NCBI RefSeq assembly: GCF_963576615.1
Contig: NC_088717.1
Span: forward strand, 32,177,324-32,241,323
Direction of reading: 5' to 3'
DNA length: 64,000 bases
Source of the DNA: Watersipora subatra
Taxonomy: Eukaryota; Bryozoa; Gymnolaemata; Cheilostomatida; Watersiporidae
The translations under genes were made by a program, and so were the position numbers. The notes beneath the pieces were generated by a model. It did not search any database. It saw nothing but the letters and a program-made list of their open reading frames with translations, and was not told the origin of the DNA. Position 1 is the stretch's first letter. The number at the start of each line of letters is the position of its first letter. Of the stretch, positions 23,480 to 38,400 are shown in pieces.

Positions 23480-26400
23480 CTATAACATGTACTAGTATTG
23501 AAAGCACCTGCATCAGCTGCCATGCATACAACAACCCTTTCTGTACTAAACTTCATTTTCAGATCCTTTTTAGTTCATATTAATATGCACAAGATTTTCA
23601 GACACACCTTGAAAGAATTGTCCACTTTTGACCAATTTAGCTGCAGGAGAAAGAGCTAACCAGACGACTGTATCAGCACCTTGCACAGGGCTCCTCAGCG
23701 TTGATTTCATAGCTCTATAGAAAGCTGGCATAGCTTCCTTAACACCTGCATGTACAGTGCATATCGTATGTTCTAAACTGTATGACTACTGCGGCATACC
23801 AAATATGAGATTGTTAGGAAGGTTTTTTGGGTGAACCTAGAATAGGTAGGTAAGAACTAAAAGACGTACAGAGATTAACATGTATAGCTCCTAAATTCCT
23901 AAAAATGGCAAGAGGGCAGACGACAAATGGCAAGAGGGCGGAAAACAAATGGCAAAAGGGCGGAAGACAAATTTCAAGAAGGCAACGACAAATGGCAAGA
24001 GGGCGGAAGACAAATGGCAAAAGGGCATCGCTCAGTCTTTCCCGTTGGATCAATTTAAAAAATCAGACTGAAAGTGAATGTGAAAGAGAATCAAAAAGTG
24101 AGTTAAAATGAACCAAGCCGGAAGACAATAATAAAAAATTAGAACGAAGACAAAATTAGAATTAAGTTGTGTGAAAGATTACAACTTATTTCAAGTGTGT
24201 GCTTAGCAAGCTAAATTAATTTAAGTTTCAAGTTTATGTGATGTTGGCGTAAAAAAATGTAGCGTATCGAACATGTTGCTGGCAAATATTTCCCACACCG
24301 CTGTTAGCCGCTACATCTGTCTGGAATGTAAAAACTTCCTACAGCACCTACATAAAAATAATAGATTTTATTCCAGATCGCAACCACTAAATAGGCATCC
24401 GTTACTTTGTGAGCATAGGTGGGGAATTAGTACAATTAAATAAATATGTTGCTTTTAGATGGTTTATTTCAAAGGGTTGAGGATGCATTAATTACTAATT
24501 GAATTAGGAACTGACATCGCTTTATAACATTATACGACCTACATAGAGACAGACATAGAGACAGACAGAGAGAGAGAGAGATAGACAGAGAGACCTACAT
24601 GTAGACAGAGATATTCACCGACAACTTATAAACAAAATTCTCAACACTATATCTTGTTGCGACGGTTTATTCCTATGCCTACATCTATATATAAGTCTAA
24701 GTGTTTGTTTGTCATCCGTATGTCCTGTTATCGTGATAAAGTTTTAGGAATCACTATGTTTCCATGATGCGCAGTGCTTCGGAGTTGCGCTATCTCCGAA
24801 TCGTGGAAACGGCGTCTTCGCACTGAAATCACTGCGCACTGATCAGTGCGAAGCCAGTGCGAATTCGCAGCAAGGAAACAGCGACTGCGCAGTGGCTGCG
24901 CATAGCTCTCATGCCGTGAAGACGGATTCTTCGAGGGCCATAAACTAGTACAAAGGTTGTCCTGCTAATCTTGTTTTTTACTATTCTTCCGATCTTCTTT
25001 CACCTAAATTTAATTATGGTCTGCATTCACGAGGATGATGAGGTGATTACTTTCCTGGACTTTGTTATCGATGCCAACACTTTTCGAAAAATAGGTGGCA
25101 AGTACTAAATAAACGTTTAAATAATATATTACTTAAAAATACTTATTAAAAATACATTACTGTGTAAAAAATGTGTTAAGGTTTGTAAAATCTTGTGAAT
25201 GTGTATTGTAAATAAAAGTATAATGACGACAGAATCATAAAAAGACCGTTTATGACGTTCGGTATCCGTGATCGATTCTATTTCTCCATCAGGCGATTCG
25301 ATTTATACAATTTCTCTTCTCTGGCTAATTTGCGGTATTTGCTGAAAACCACTGCGCAGCATAGAAACGTACAATCCCCTCGACTTCGGAGGGGGCTGCT
25401 TCGCAGTACTGCGCACCATGGAAACATAGTGATTGAAAAACCTCTTCGCACTGGAATTGAACTCGAAAACCCCAGTTCTGCAAACAGGTGTGCTATCCAC
25501 TATGCCACAAAACCGACTTGCCATACTATGGAATAATTGTGCACATTATTTGACTTGCCATTCTTTAATGGTAATTGGTTAAAATATGAACGCTTCACGC
25601 TAGCGCACTTGAACTACTGGAGAAAAAAAATGTGCCCAGACTTCTATAAAATTCTATAAATACATAGGTATACAGTGCACCCCTGAGTTACGATTCCCTG
25701 TTTTATGGTTTTTTCACTTTACGATGGAGAACACGGTGTCTTTCCTTCCCCTCATCATGGTATTTTTTCGCCATTCGACATCAACAAAAATGTCACTCGA
25801 AATTCAGATTTGGCGACCGGTGTGCTGAATACATCGCAATAACAAAAAAGCTATTGTAATATGCTATCCGCCAAAATCCCTCCTACAATGCCTGTAAGAG
25901 ATACCGATGTTCGCTTTCTCTCACTTCAGCATTCTTCGTGTTTCGTAAATGCTTGATATTACGTGAGTGAAATGAAAATTAGTGAAAAGTAAAGGAAAGG
26001 GAAAATTTACTGCACATTTTAGTGTTTAATATAATATTTACTTTAAACTTTAATTCATTATACATATTCAACTATATAACTACATATATAACTTTAATTC
26101 ATTAGCCATGGGCCCTAAGATTAATAACGACAAAGAAGGACCATAATCGTAATCATAACCATAATCATAAGCAAATCATAACCACTAAATACACTAAAGT
26201 TCTTATAGGTAACTATAATTACTATAATATATATATAGTATTTAGGTTTATATACTATTTTGTTGCTAATTTTTAATATGTACAGTATGTATATAAAATT
26301 TTGATGTTTTTTACCAGGGAGTGTTTGCATTAGATAATTATTATGGGTTTCTATACCCCTCTATACAACATTTTCACCTTATTATGCCAACACAGGAATG

Positions 26401-29400
26401 AATTACAGTGCACCCTCAGGATACGATTTTGATCCGTTCCATGGTTGGCATCATATGGTAAAAAAATCCTATGTAGGGATATAGAAACCAAAGTAATTAT
26501 ATAATGCAAACATCCCCTGGTATATAAGAGCTGTACATATTGAAAATTATTAACAAAATAGTATGCTAACTTTGGTAACTATAGTTACCTACAGTAACTT
26601 TATTACATTAAGTGAATTTATTGGTTATGATCCGCATTAAAATGTAACGTTACAATGTGCTATGAGGTACGCTACTACATACCGTACCAAGTTCTTACCT
26701 TCAAGATAGAAGTACGTATAACAAAAACTTTGAATTCACTTTGAATAAGTTTAGCTTACTAAACACATACACTTGAAGCCAAGTTTTAATGTGTATTTTT
26801 AACTATTTCACTGAATTTCAACTTTTTATCATTAAAATTTTATCCCTTATCAGTTTTTGTTTTTGGTTTCACTATAACTTTAATCGGACCTGTTTAAAAC
26901 ATTTTCAACCTAATTCAGCAAATAAACCCGAATGATGCTGTGGATGAAGTGGAATTTTGTTAACAAAGTAATTGAAGTTGTCTGTCTACTAGAAGCTGTA
27001 TGAAAAGGATTGCAACTCCAACTTTGCTACTGGCTTTGAAGGGAAAATATTACCGTTTTACACACGAGAACTGCTGAACTGAGAGAAATCGGTCATCATG
27101 TCTCTTTCAGGCGTTGTGAAAATATTTTTGACAAACAGCATCGGTGTCTTGTTTATTTTGACGTACGTAACAAGCACACCGAAAATAAGCAATTTGAACT
27201 CGAGGGAAAATTTTGTTGAATTCTTATAGTGAAATAAGATTCGTATGGTTCACCTCACCAATAAGTATGGTTCACCTCACCAATAAGTATGGTTCACCTC
27301 ACCAATAAGTATGGTTCACCTCACCAATAAGTATGGTTCACCTCACCAATAAGTATGGTTCACCTCACCAATAAGTATGGTGAGGTGAAAAAATCATCAC
27401 GTTCAACTTCGTAAGGTAAAAAAATTGCATGTCAGGGTTTTATCCTGATTGTGCACTGTTATGTCCTATGGCAGGGTAATCATATCCTGAGGGTGCACTG
27501 TAATGTCCTATGGCAGGGTAATCATATCCTGAGGGTGCACTGTTATGTCCTATGTCAGGGTAATCATATCCTGAGGGTGCACTGTTATGTCCTATGACAG
27601 AGGTCCACTGTATATAGCATAAACTGTCCTATGGCAGGGGTCCACTGTAATGTCGTATGGCAGGGGTCCACTGTATATAGCATAAACTGTCCTATGGCAG
27701 GGGTCCACTGTATACAACATAAACTGTCCTATGGCAGGGGTCCACTGTATATAGCATAAACTGTCCTATGGCAGGGGTCCACTGTAATGTCGTATGGCAG
27801 GGGTCCACTGTATATAGCATAAACTGTCCTATGGCAGGGGTCCACTGTATACAGCATAAACTGTCCTATGGCAGGGGTCCACTGTATATAGCATAAACTG
27901 TCCTATGGCAGGGGTCCACTGTATATAGCATAAACCTTCCTATGGCAGGGGTCCACTGTAATGTCGTATGGCAGGGGTCCACTGTATATAGCATAAACTG
28001 TCCTATGGCAGGGGTCCACTGTAATTTCGTATGGCAGGGGTCCACTGTATATAGCATAAACTGTCCTATGGCAGGGTTCCACTGTAATTTCGTATGGCAG
28101 GGGTCCACTGTATATAGCATAAACTTTAATTCAACTTATAGCACAAGCAGAAATAAACAACCACCTTAATTTAAAAGTTAGATGGGTAAATGTTGTATAT
28201 ATCGATTAAAAATAATTTTTTTTGCAAAAAACAAATTTTATTACCCATGAAATGCTGGGCATTCACCTAGCATTATAATTGTTAAACGAAATTTTACGTA
28301 AAATTTTTAAGCATTTGTTTAAGAAATATTTGGAATATGAGGCATGGTTATATGGAAGACATAATACAGCTGCTAAGATAGAGGTTTGTCACATCTAATA
28401 TGTGTCTATAATAATACAGCTGCTAAGATAGAGGTTTGTCACATCTAATATGTGTCTATAATAATACAGCTGCTAAGATAGAGGTTTGTCACATCTAATA
28501 TGTGTCTATAATAATACAGCTGCTAAGATAGAGGTTTGTCACATCTAATATGTGTCTATAATAATACAGCTGCTAAGATAGAGGTTTGTCACATCTAATA
28601 CATTGTATGTGTCTATAATAATACAGCTGCTAAGATAGAGGTTTGTCACATCTAATATGTGTCTATAATTTAGCATTAACTCCATACATCTACCCAGTTC
28701 TGCATTTAAGCTTGGTGATCTGATTATATATCAAATATATATGTGATGTACATATATCATATATATATATAAATATATATATAAATATATATATATAGAT
28801 ATATATATATATAAGTTTCGGCTAAATATATATATATATATATAGCCGAAACAGTACTATCTGTAGCATGAGCTTATACATATATATATATATATACATA
28901 TGTACTACATGAATACCTGGCGTTGCACAGATTATAAAAACAACTTACAGTGGCAGGTAATGTAGTTGCTACTGGTTAATTTGAGTAAGATAATATACGT
29001 ATTGCTAAGCTTATTAATAAAAGCCATTAAAGCAAGCTTTAGTGACACAGGAGCATAACACAGGAGCATTTTAACCCAGATAATGCCTATCTGCTAAATG
29101 AATCCAATGTATCCCATGTAGCTTAATGGGCAGCTTGTCACCTTGTTAATGGCCCAGATGAAATTTTCTGCGATGCGGACTTTTCAATGCTATATTTAAA
29201 TCGCTATAGCTGGACACAGGGATGAAAACGAAAAGACAAACAAACGCTGAGATTCATATAGACGTATATACTCGCTGAATGCCCGAGTAATAAAAAGTCT
29301 TCGCACAGAAAACCTATTTTTATTCAACATATAACAACAGTTACCATTCTAACTTTCAAACTACATATCTTGAGAGAAGTGTTTTGTGCAGTTCAAATGA

Positions 29401-32400
29401 ATTAATAGAAAATATAAAAGAACTGTAAAGGTGTTTAAATGTGAAAGAATTAGTAAGTAATGGCTACATAAAGTCTGTTTTGCTAGGATTACAATGGAGT
29501 CTGTTTTGCTAGGATTACAATGGAAAATCATTTGGTAATGATACAATTAATATGAACTGAGAAGCAAAATAAAAATCATGAATATGTTGAATTAATAATA
29601 ACAATTTGTGCATAGAAGTGTGGGTGTGTATAAAAAAGGTTACTGTTCTAGCAAAAGCTATCCATCAAAACTTTGAATACGACGATACTGGTACCTCTCG
29701 ATACTGGTACCTCTCGATACTGGTATCTCTCGATACTGGTACCTCTCGATACTGGTACCTCTCGATACTGGTACCTCTCGATACTGGTATCTCTCGATAC
29801 TGGTATCTCACGATACTGGTATCTCTCGATACTGGTACCTCTCGATACTGGTATCTCTCGATACTGGTACCTCTCGATACTGGTATCTCTCGATACTGGT
29901 ACCTCTCGATACTGGTACCTCTCGATACTGGTATCTCTCGATACTGGTACCTCTCGATACTGGTATCTCTCGATACTAGTATCTCTCGATACTGGTACCT
30001 CTCGATACTGGTACCTCTCGATACTGGTATCTCTCGATACTGGTACCTCTCGATACTGGTACCTCTCGATACTGGTACCTCTCGATACTGGTACCTCTCG
30101 ATACTGGTATCTCTCGATACTGGTATCTCTCGATACTGGTACCTCTCAATACTGGTATCTCTCGATTCTGGTACCTCTCGATACTGGTACCTCTCGATAC
30201 TGGTACCTCTTGATATTGGTACAAACGCAAAAATGATTTATCGGACTGTCTTTGTCCGACCGAACGAAGAGAGAATGTGGAGGTGATTCCTACTCGAGAT
30301 TAAGCAAATGTCTGCGTGAAAAGTATAAAGCCTTTACAGATTTAGCGATTGAACCTTGAGAAAAACTGAAAATAAGTGTAACGCCATATTTAAAATTGAA
30401 ACGGCACGTTTGAAAATTACAAATTGAAAAAATAAGTAATGTTAAAAAATTAACTTTAAAAATTTTTTAAAGGTAATATTAATTAATATCAAAGAATTGC
30501 ACCTTTAGCGAGTGCAATTGAAAAAAGAATACACATTATACGGTGAGAGCGATGGGCATGATAAAAACGGCTTAGCCTTTATGTTACACACGCTTGTTAG
30601 TAGATTTGCGATTTTAATGTCGCGAGTTTAAATCTAGTATGAAGGTGATTTTTCATTGCTATGACGTTCTCGCCATAAAAGGACAGACAGATGACAGACA
30701 AATACTGAGATTTCTATGTATAAATAGATATATATATATATATATATAATATATGTAATTTTAATATAATAATTGTAAAATGTTACTTTTATGTCACACT
30801 TTAAGCTTTTGGTTAAGAAAGATTTGGAATATGGGGCAAGGTCATATGAAAATCAATGTGCAACGCAAGGGCTGAACTTTAGTTTATACCCCTTCAGCAC
30901 AAATGGATTCACATTTATTAACCCTTTCAAAAGGAGGGTGAGAAAACCATCACATTCAAAGACTACGCACACTAAAAACCTTTCAATACATGTAGAATAC
31001 TGCTGTACGTTGCTGAAATAATAGACATATTTATAGCAGTGTTGAGATGTGTATGCTGCAGCTACAGCACAAGTACCTGTAGTGTCGGCCCATCCAGGAT
31101 GCATAGTACTGAAGTGAACAAGCGGATGCCTGGAGGCATACATCTCAGACATGACAACTTGCTGTCTTTTTTGCTGTGCGGGTGGAGTGTAAGCAGATGT
31201 AAAAAAGTTCGCCTTTTCACTCTGCGCGTCATCTGCATCCAATTTCTGTGTCAGCATTCCAGCAGATGACACTGTGACCTGACATTGGAGCAAATGCTGT
31301 TTAATAAACAGACAGACGATAATTATCACAGGTGTTACCTGGAGATACTAATAACTGACATTCTATCAACTAGCCACAACTAGTCACACTGACAACTGGG
31401 CATCCTATCATCTAGCCAAAACTAGTCACACTGACAACTGACCATCTTATCAACTAGCCAAAACTAGTCACACTGATAACTGACCATCTTATCAACTAGC
31501 CAAAACTAGTCACAGTGATGACTGACCATCTTATCAACTAGCCAAAACTAGTCACACTGATAACTGGGCATCCTATCAACTAGCCAAAACTAGTCACACT
31601 GACAACTGACCATCTTATCAACTAGCCAAAACTAGTCACACTGATAACTGACTATCTTATCAACTAGCCAAAACTAGTCACACTGATAACTGGGCATCCT
31701 ATCAACTAGCCAAAACTAGTCACACTGATGACTGACCATCTTATCAACTAGCCAAAACTAGTCACACTGATAACTGGGCATCCTATCAACTAGCCAAAAC
31801 TAGTCACACTGATAACTGACCATCTTATCAACTAGCCACAACTAGTCACACTGATAACTGGCCATCCTATAAACATGTGACCTAAGCAACAACTCATCAG
31901 ACAACTAGGGTGAAGGTATTTGTCAAAAATAACATTACTGAGAATGCAAATAAAAAGTGACATAGTGCTGGTACACTCCCTATATATAGCAAGAGAACAA
32001 ATTTTAAATTTCAAAATCATACCGAATACCAAATTTATATTTTTCATTTCTTTTCTGCCACCAATGCAACATGCAACAGACACACGAAGAGGGCAATAGT
32101 CTACAGGCCAACTTTTAAGCAACTTTTTGCATCTGTTTAAAAGTGTGTACGCCTTATAGACACACTCTGTACACCATTTTATATGCATATACAAAGAAGT
32201 TACCGTTTTCTTTGTCACAGCTTGTAAAATGGGCATGACAACAGAGTTGTTGGGGTGGTTAGGGGCATTACTAAATCTGATCTTTATCAAACGACAACCC
32301 ATGAGAGTTAGGAAAACATTCCGAGCAGTTGGCAATACCTTATCATGTAATGTTTTGTGATGAAAGACAAGAGACACAATGGACACAAAGACACAGCAAA

Positions 32401-35400
32401 CACTACAGATGCAACAGACACTACAGACACAACAACTTGTACAGAGTGTTCCAGTTGGCGTATTCAAGCCCTAGATAAAAACAAATACCACTCTTGCATC
32501 TTTAGACTCCTCAAGCAATGGCATAAACGTCTTTGTGAGAAGGTGAACAGCCAAGGTGTTTGTAGCGAAGTTAGTTTCAAAGCCGAGGTCATCTATTGTC
32601 CTCTTTGGTATTATGCAACCCGCATTGTTCACCTGCAATCAGTCAGGTAGACAAGGCGCCTATCACTACGTTTCATTGTTCACCTGCAATCAGTCAGGTA
32701 GACAAGCGTCTATCACTGAGTTTCATTGTTCACCTGCAATCAGTCAGGTAGACAAGGGCCTATCACTAAGTTTCATTGTTCACCTGCAATCAGTCAGGTA
32801 AACAAGGGCCTATCACTAAGTTTCATTGTTCACCTACAATCAGTCAGGTAGACAAGCGTCTATCACTAAGTTTCATTGTTCACCTGCAATTAGTCAGGTA
32901 GACAAGCGTCTATCACTAAGTTTCATTGTTCACCTGCAATCAGTCAGGTAGACAAGCGTCTATCACTAAGTTTCATTGTTCACCTACAATCAGTCAGGTA
33001 GACAAGGGCCTATCACTAAGTTTCATTGTTCACCTACAATCAGTCAGGTAGACAAGGGCCTATCACTAAGTTTCATTGTTCACCTACAATCAGTCAGGTA
33101 GACAAGCGCCTATCACTAAGTTTCATTGTTCACCTGCAATCAGTCAGGTAGACAAGCGCCTATCACTAAGTTTCATTGTTCACCTGCAATCAGTCAGGTA
33201 GACAAGCGCCTATCACTAAGTTTCATTGTTCACCTGCAATCAGTCAGGTAGACAAGGGCCTATCACTAAGTTTCATTGTTCACCTGCAATCAGTCAGGTA
33301 AACAAGGCGCCTATCACTAAGTTTCATTGTTCACCTGCAATCAGTCAGGTAGACAAGCGCCTATCACTAAGTTTCATTGTTCACCTGCAATCAGTCAGGT
33401 AGACAAGCGCTTATCACTAAGTTTCATTGTTCACCTGCAATCAGTCAGGTAGACAAGGCGCCTATCACTAAGTTTCATTGTTCGCCTGCAATCAGTCAGG
33501 TAGACAAGCGCTTATCACTAAGTTTCATTGTTCACCTGCAATCAGTCAGGTAGACAAGGCGCCTATCACTAAGTTTCATTGTTCACCTGCAATCAGTCAG
33601 GTAGACAAGCGCTTATCACTAAGTTTCTATTCTAAAATGCTGCATCAAACATTTGCAAAAACTTGTCATACACATCTGTTGTCAACGTAGGCTTGAGGCA
33701 TAACCAAAGATTCATTTAGATTTGAACTTACACAGTTGAAGTGATGCAAATGAAATGATATCAATATGAAACAAAGACATCAAGCTTCAGTTTGATACAA
33801 TTTTTGTCTTTGTAGACTTACTCAGTCCAGAGATATAATAGTTTGAATAAGATCTTTTCTTGGAACACTCAGATTCAAGCACTTCGGTAAAGAGACCGAC
33901 AGAATTGAATATGACACTGCAATTTGAATGAATTAACTGATATCAATAACAAGAGGGACTGGTAGCCAAGCTACTAGTGACATCATTTTGGCACTTTTTT
34001 TTAAGTGCTTTAATCGGAATAAAGTGTTATTATGGCAGTCAGATTACCTCAAATATCAAAAACAATTTCGAATGATAGAGAAATACTGATGCTCTCTGAT
34101 AAAATCTACTAAGATTTTGCGTAAGTTTATCATTAATAACAGTTTTAATTACAACACAGAGACACAGAGTTTGGGCCCTTGAAAAAAATTTGATATCAAA
34201 TTATTTTAATATTTGTCCTGTACTCTCATTGTTATCCCCTAAGTCGACCAAGGTTCATGAAAAACTTAAAATGCATCGATAATGCTTTGACACACACCAA
34301 ACAATTATAACACGCCAACAAGCACTCACTCATCTCCATATTGTGATGAAACAACGAACTAACATACCGCCACCTCTTAGCGGCTAGTAGCCACAGCTAT
34401 TACGTCTGTTCCTATGCACAAGCTTCCCAAACACAATCTATAAAAATTGAATTTGACCTTTGAATTTGACCTAAGACCTATCTCTAAAAAGATAGAATAA
34501 ACAAGACATCAGATCTTTGCATCCATAGCCGCTCTACCAACATGTTTAGCTTGCCACATCTCTCAACTTAGTCGTGAACAAAGTGCTTAGATAATCATGG
34601 AACATGTCTGAGCACAGTTCACCTACCAATACATCCAGCCCTTCTCCCTTGGCTGCAAAATCACAAGCAAACTTGTAGACCTCTCGTGGTTTAGCCAGAT
34701 CCACCACATGTAGGAACACAGACTACAAACAATAGAACCTTCATACAAGTATTTACATGTATCACATGCTGGATGACCAGAGTAATACTATTGACTGGCA
34801 TAAGTAGCACTCTGCTATTTAATTTGAGTAAAATATTCTGGAAAGAAAGAAGACTTGGTAAAAATTCAAGAGTTCGGTAGAACATTCTGGAAGGGAAGCT
34901 GACTCAGATGGGTATTATCTACAGGTACTACTAATACTTTCCATTTGCGCTTCTCTTGTTGGTCGAAGTCACAAGTATGAAAATAGTTTATTCTGAAAAG
35001 ATATAGCCCATTAAAATAATATGAAAGAACAGAGCTCAGTAGAATACTCTGTGGGAACAGATGATTCATGAGAATATTCTAAAAGGATGATGACCTACTA
35101 GAACCGCCTACAAGGAAAGAAAAATTAGAAGGAAATTCTGGAAAAAGGTGACTCGGTCAAGTCTTAAAAAGAGAGTTTAGTAGGACATTTTGGAAAAAAG
35201 AAGGCTCAGTAAAATTCTAGGACAGAGTACTAAGTTTAACATTCTAGAAGGAAAGAAAAATTAGAAGGAAATTCTGGAAAAAGGTGACTCACATTATTCT
35301 TAGACTCTTCTTTAATCTCATTGAGAGCGGCTTCACCTCTTTCTGGATTTCTGCAGACAAGATGTACTGTACCACCAGCCTTAGCTAGCTCTGTAGCCAC

Positions 35401-38400
35401 TACCTTGCCTATACCTTCATTTAAGTAAAACATATACAAAGATAGAGACTACACACGCAATCATCAAATACAGGATAATGAAATCTTTAGAATATAACTG
35501 GCATTCATACAATTTTAATTATTAACACCGATGAGTTTCCATTTCCAGCTACCGTAATACCTTTACTTGAACGCAGTAGCGTTCTATTTTTCAACCCGTC
35601 CCAGATAATGGCACTTTATTAGAAGTGATGTTCAAAAAGAGGGTAGCATTGAATTTTTCGAATAGTTGGTCAGAATTTTGGAAAGATAAATTTAACCCTT
35701 TTACTGGCAAAGTGAGTGTCGCCTATATTTTGCTCTCTCCTACAGGCAGAGCCCAAGTAATCTTTCGGGATGCAAGAAATCTGCTATAGACTCACTACCA
35801 ACTTGCCATATATCTCTAAATAAATGTGCATTGAGAAGCTGAGAAATACCTCTACCAGTTGATATCTATTGCCTGCAATTACCCTACAGTGATCTTATAA
35901 CCTGTGTTGCAATTTGTTGGAGCTTTCAACTTTTCATTTTATCATCAATTTGAAAGCATATTTTTATTTGATAACTATATTTAATGTGATGCATCAAAGC
36001 TCATTGCATTAATTGATATCTTTGCTACAATTAGCAACAAAAAACTGGCTTTTTATGTGCAATAGAGCAGTTATGAGCGTCGATTCATTGAAAGCCGAGT
36101 TTAGATAATGGCAATGATGATATCAAATAATAATCTTAATCTATATATTTCTCAAAGTATGCCCATGTGTCATCGTATGTTGTGTGTCTGTCGGTTTTCC
36201 GGCTATAGATCTTAAAGTCTAGGTTTTCTGCATTCTGATGGATTTGAACTCTCGACAATATTTTAATCGACAAGCATTTAATCCGGATGTTCTACCACTG
36301 AGCTAGAACACCATAGCTATCAGATACGTTTTCATATAAAGTATACAGCATGCGCACGCTAACCATTTTAGCCTTAGGTTTTCACCAAAGGTTTTGAGAT
36401 TTGTTTGCCTCGGAGCTTGAACATAAATTCGGTTCTCGACTAAACTGAAGCATGCGCATTGCAATTAGCAAAGCTTCGGAAACGCTTGGAAATCGATAAG
36501 CATTTCACGCTTCATAAATTCTTTACAAAAAGGGAGAAACCAGGTGGGACGACGTCTCCTCTACCGAAGAAATTTGCTAGGGAGTTAACTCTTCCGGTCA
36601 AGTCACCCTAAACTGTTTTGAAGGATGAGTCTCCTGTAAAGATGTAAAGTAAACAGGCCATTGCTATTTAGATTTTCTTTTTTCTTCGATTTTTGATTTA
36701 ACTATCTGTTGCATTTTTTGCTATTTCATTATCTATTTTTGCAATTTTTAGTAGTGTATTTTAACCTTTAATGCTTTAGATGTTGTAAAAGCCAAACGTA
36801 CGAAATGTTTACTTTTGCTTTCTTTTTCCATGATCATAAATATGAAACATTTTGTTACAATTAAACACGATCTATATATATATCTGTTTCAATTAATAGT
36901 ATCCAGTATACAGTACAGCTTATGGTGTAAAATGTTGAAAACATACTTTACCGAAGTATATCTCCGAATTAACCCAAGTTTTTTCTCATCTTGGAATCTA
37001 TTAAATACATGTATTCTCAGAAGTTACACATTGTCTAATACCTCCAAAGAAAAGAACCTGTTCTGCACAAAATCATTCCCTCATGATATAAAGTTTGAAA
37101 GTTGCAGTTGTTTGACAAAGTTTGAAAACTTTTACAGTTGTTTTTATTTTCTCTCCTAAATTATTTCAACTATAAAAAGACTTCCCTCATGGTATGTAGT
37201 TTGAAAGTTAGAATGGTAAATGTTGTTATATGTTAAGGACAAATCAATTTTCTATCCAAAGACTTTTTTATTACCCAGGCAACGCCGGGTGGTACAGCTA
37301 GTATGCTATAAATCTACAAAATTATAAGTTATATAGACTAATAATTTATAAAATGCTACAAACATATATTCAAAAGCAAGTGACACAGACAAACTATATT
37401 TATCTATATATATATATAAACTTCTCAAAATATGTGTGTTGGTACGCATTCCGGCTATAAATCTTAAAATCTTGGAATAAAGATTCCGTACCAAAGAAGA
37501 TTCGATGTCGGACCCTGCCGTTAGTCAGTCCGACCCCCGACCCACTAGACCACAGAAATTGAATTGCTAGCTTGCCAATATAAGTCATTATATGAGAGCA
37601 AATACCCAACAGATTTGCGTACGGAGCGGGTCATAGCATAACGTCACGAGAAGCTGTTTGCTCACATTATTAAAAGTACTGGCTGATAGCGCAGGCTAAT
37701 AGCGAGCAACTCTCACTACTTCGCATTGTTTATAAGACAAAACACTTTTCTCATGATATGTAGTTTGAAAGTTAGAATGACAAATTTTGTTATATGTTGA
37801 GTACAAAAATCCCTTTTCTGTAAAGACTTTTATTACCCGGGCAACGCTGGGTAGCCAGCTAATATGTATATATATATCTCAAAGTTTGTCTTTGTGTCAG
37901 TGTATGTACGTACTTCAGCATGTCCGGCTATAGCTATTAAAATATTGGAATTAAAAGCTCGCATTCAGCTGGATTTGAACTCGCAAAGATCACAACCACA
38001 AATTTCAAACCGTGCATTTAGCCACCAAGCTGCGCTGTTTTTACGACTTTATCACTCTATCAAACAACTTATACCCTTTTCTTTGCACACGTTCTCTATG
38101 AACTTTATTAACTCTATGAAACACGATGCTTTCTTGTGTTTTCGTGAACTTCTATATCCGAATTTTCCTTAAGTTCAATTGCTAAATCTGTAAAGGCTAA
38201 TACTTTTCACGCGAACAATTGTATTATCTCGATTAGGAATATCCTCTACATTCTCTCCATTCGGTCAGACAAAGACAGTCCGATATCTCATTTTTACTAG
38301 TATCAAGAGGTACCAGTATCGTCGTATTCAAAGTTTTGATGGATAGCTTTTGCTAGAACAGTAACCTTTTTTATACACACACCCACACTTCTATGCACAA

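Noticed and set aside
29606-30286. 226-codon open frame (and overlapping frames) in the 16-bp array
   Set aside because: The peptide is a direct readout of a 16-bp tandem repeat, and equivalent frames exist in other phases and on the other strand.
31832-32467. 211-codon minus-strand frame
   Set aside because: It crosses the 42-bp repeat and shows no family motif. It lies in intron 5 between the well-supported exons 5 and 6, so I treat it as chance.
32621-33625. CRISPR-like regular repeat array
   Set aside because: The repeats are contiguous 50-bp units without unique spacers, in a eukaryotic intron. The same reasoning rejects the arrays at 20.2, 21.5, 21.8, 28.4, 29.7 and 31.4 kb.
36240-36310. 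functional tRNA gene (A and B boxes, minus strand)
   Set aside because: The acceptor and T stems do not pair, and the segment is part of a repeat family also seen at 38 and 50 kb. It is a tRNA-derived relic.
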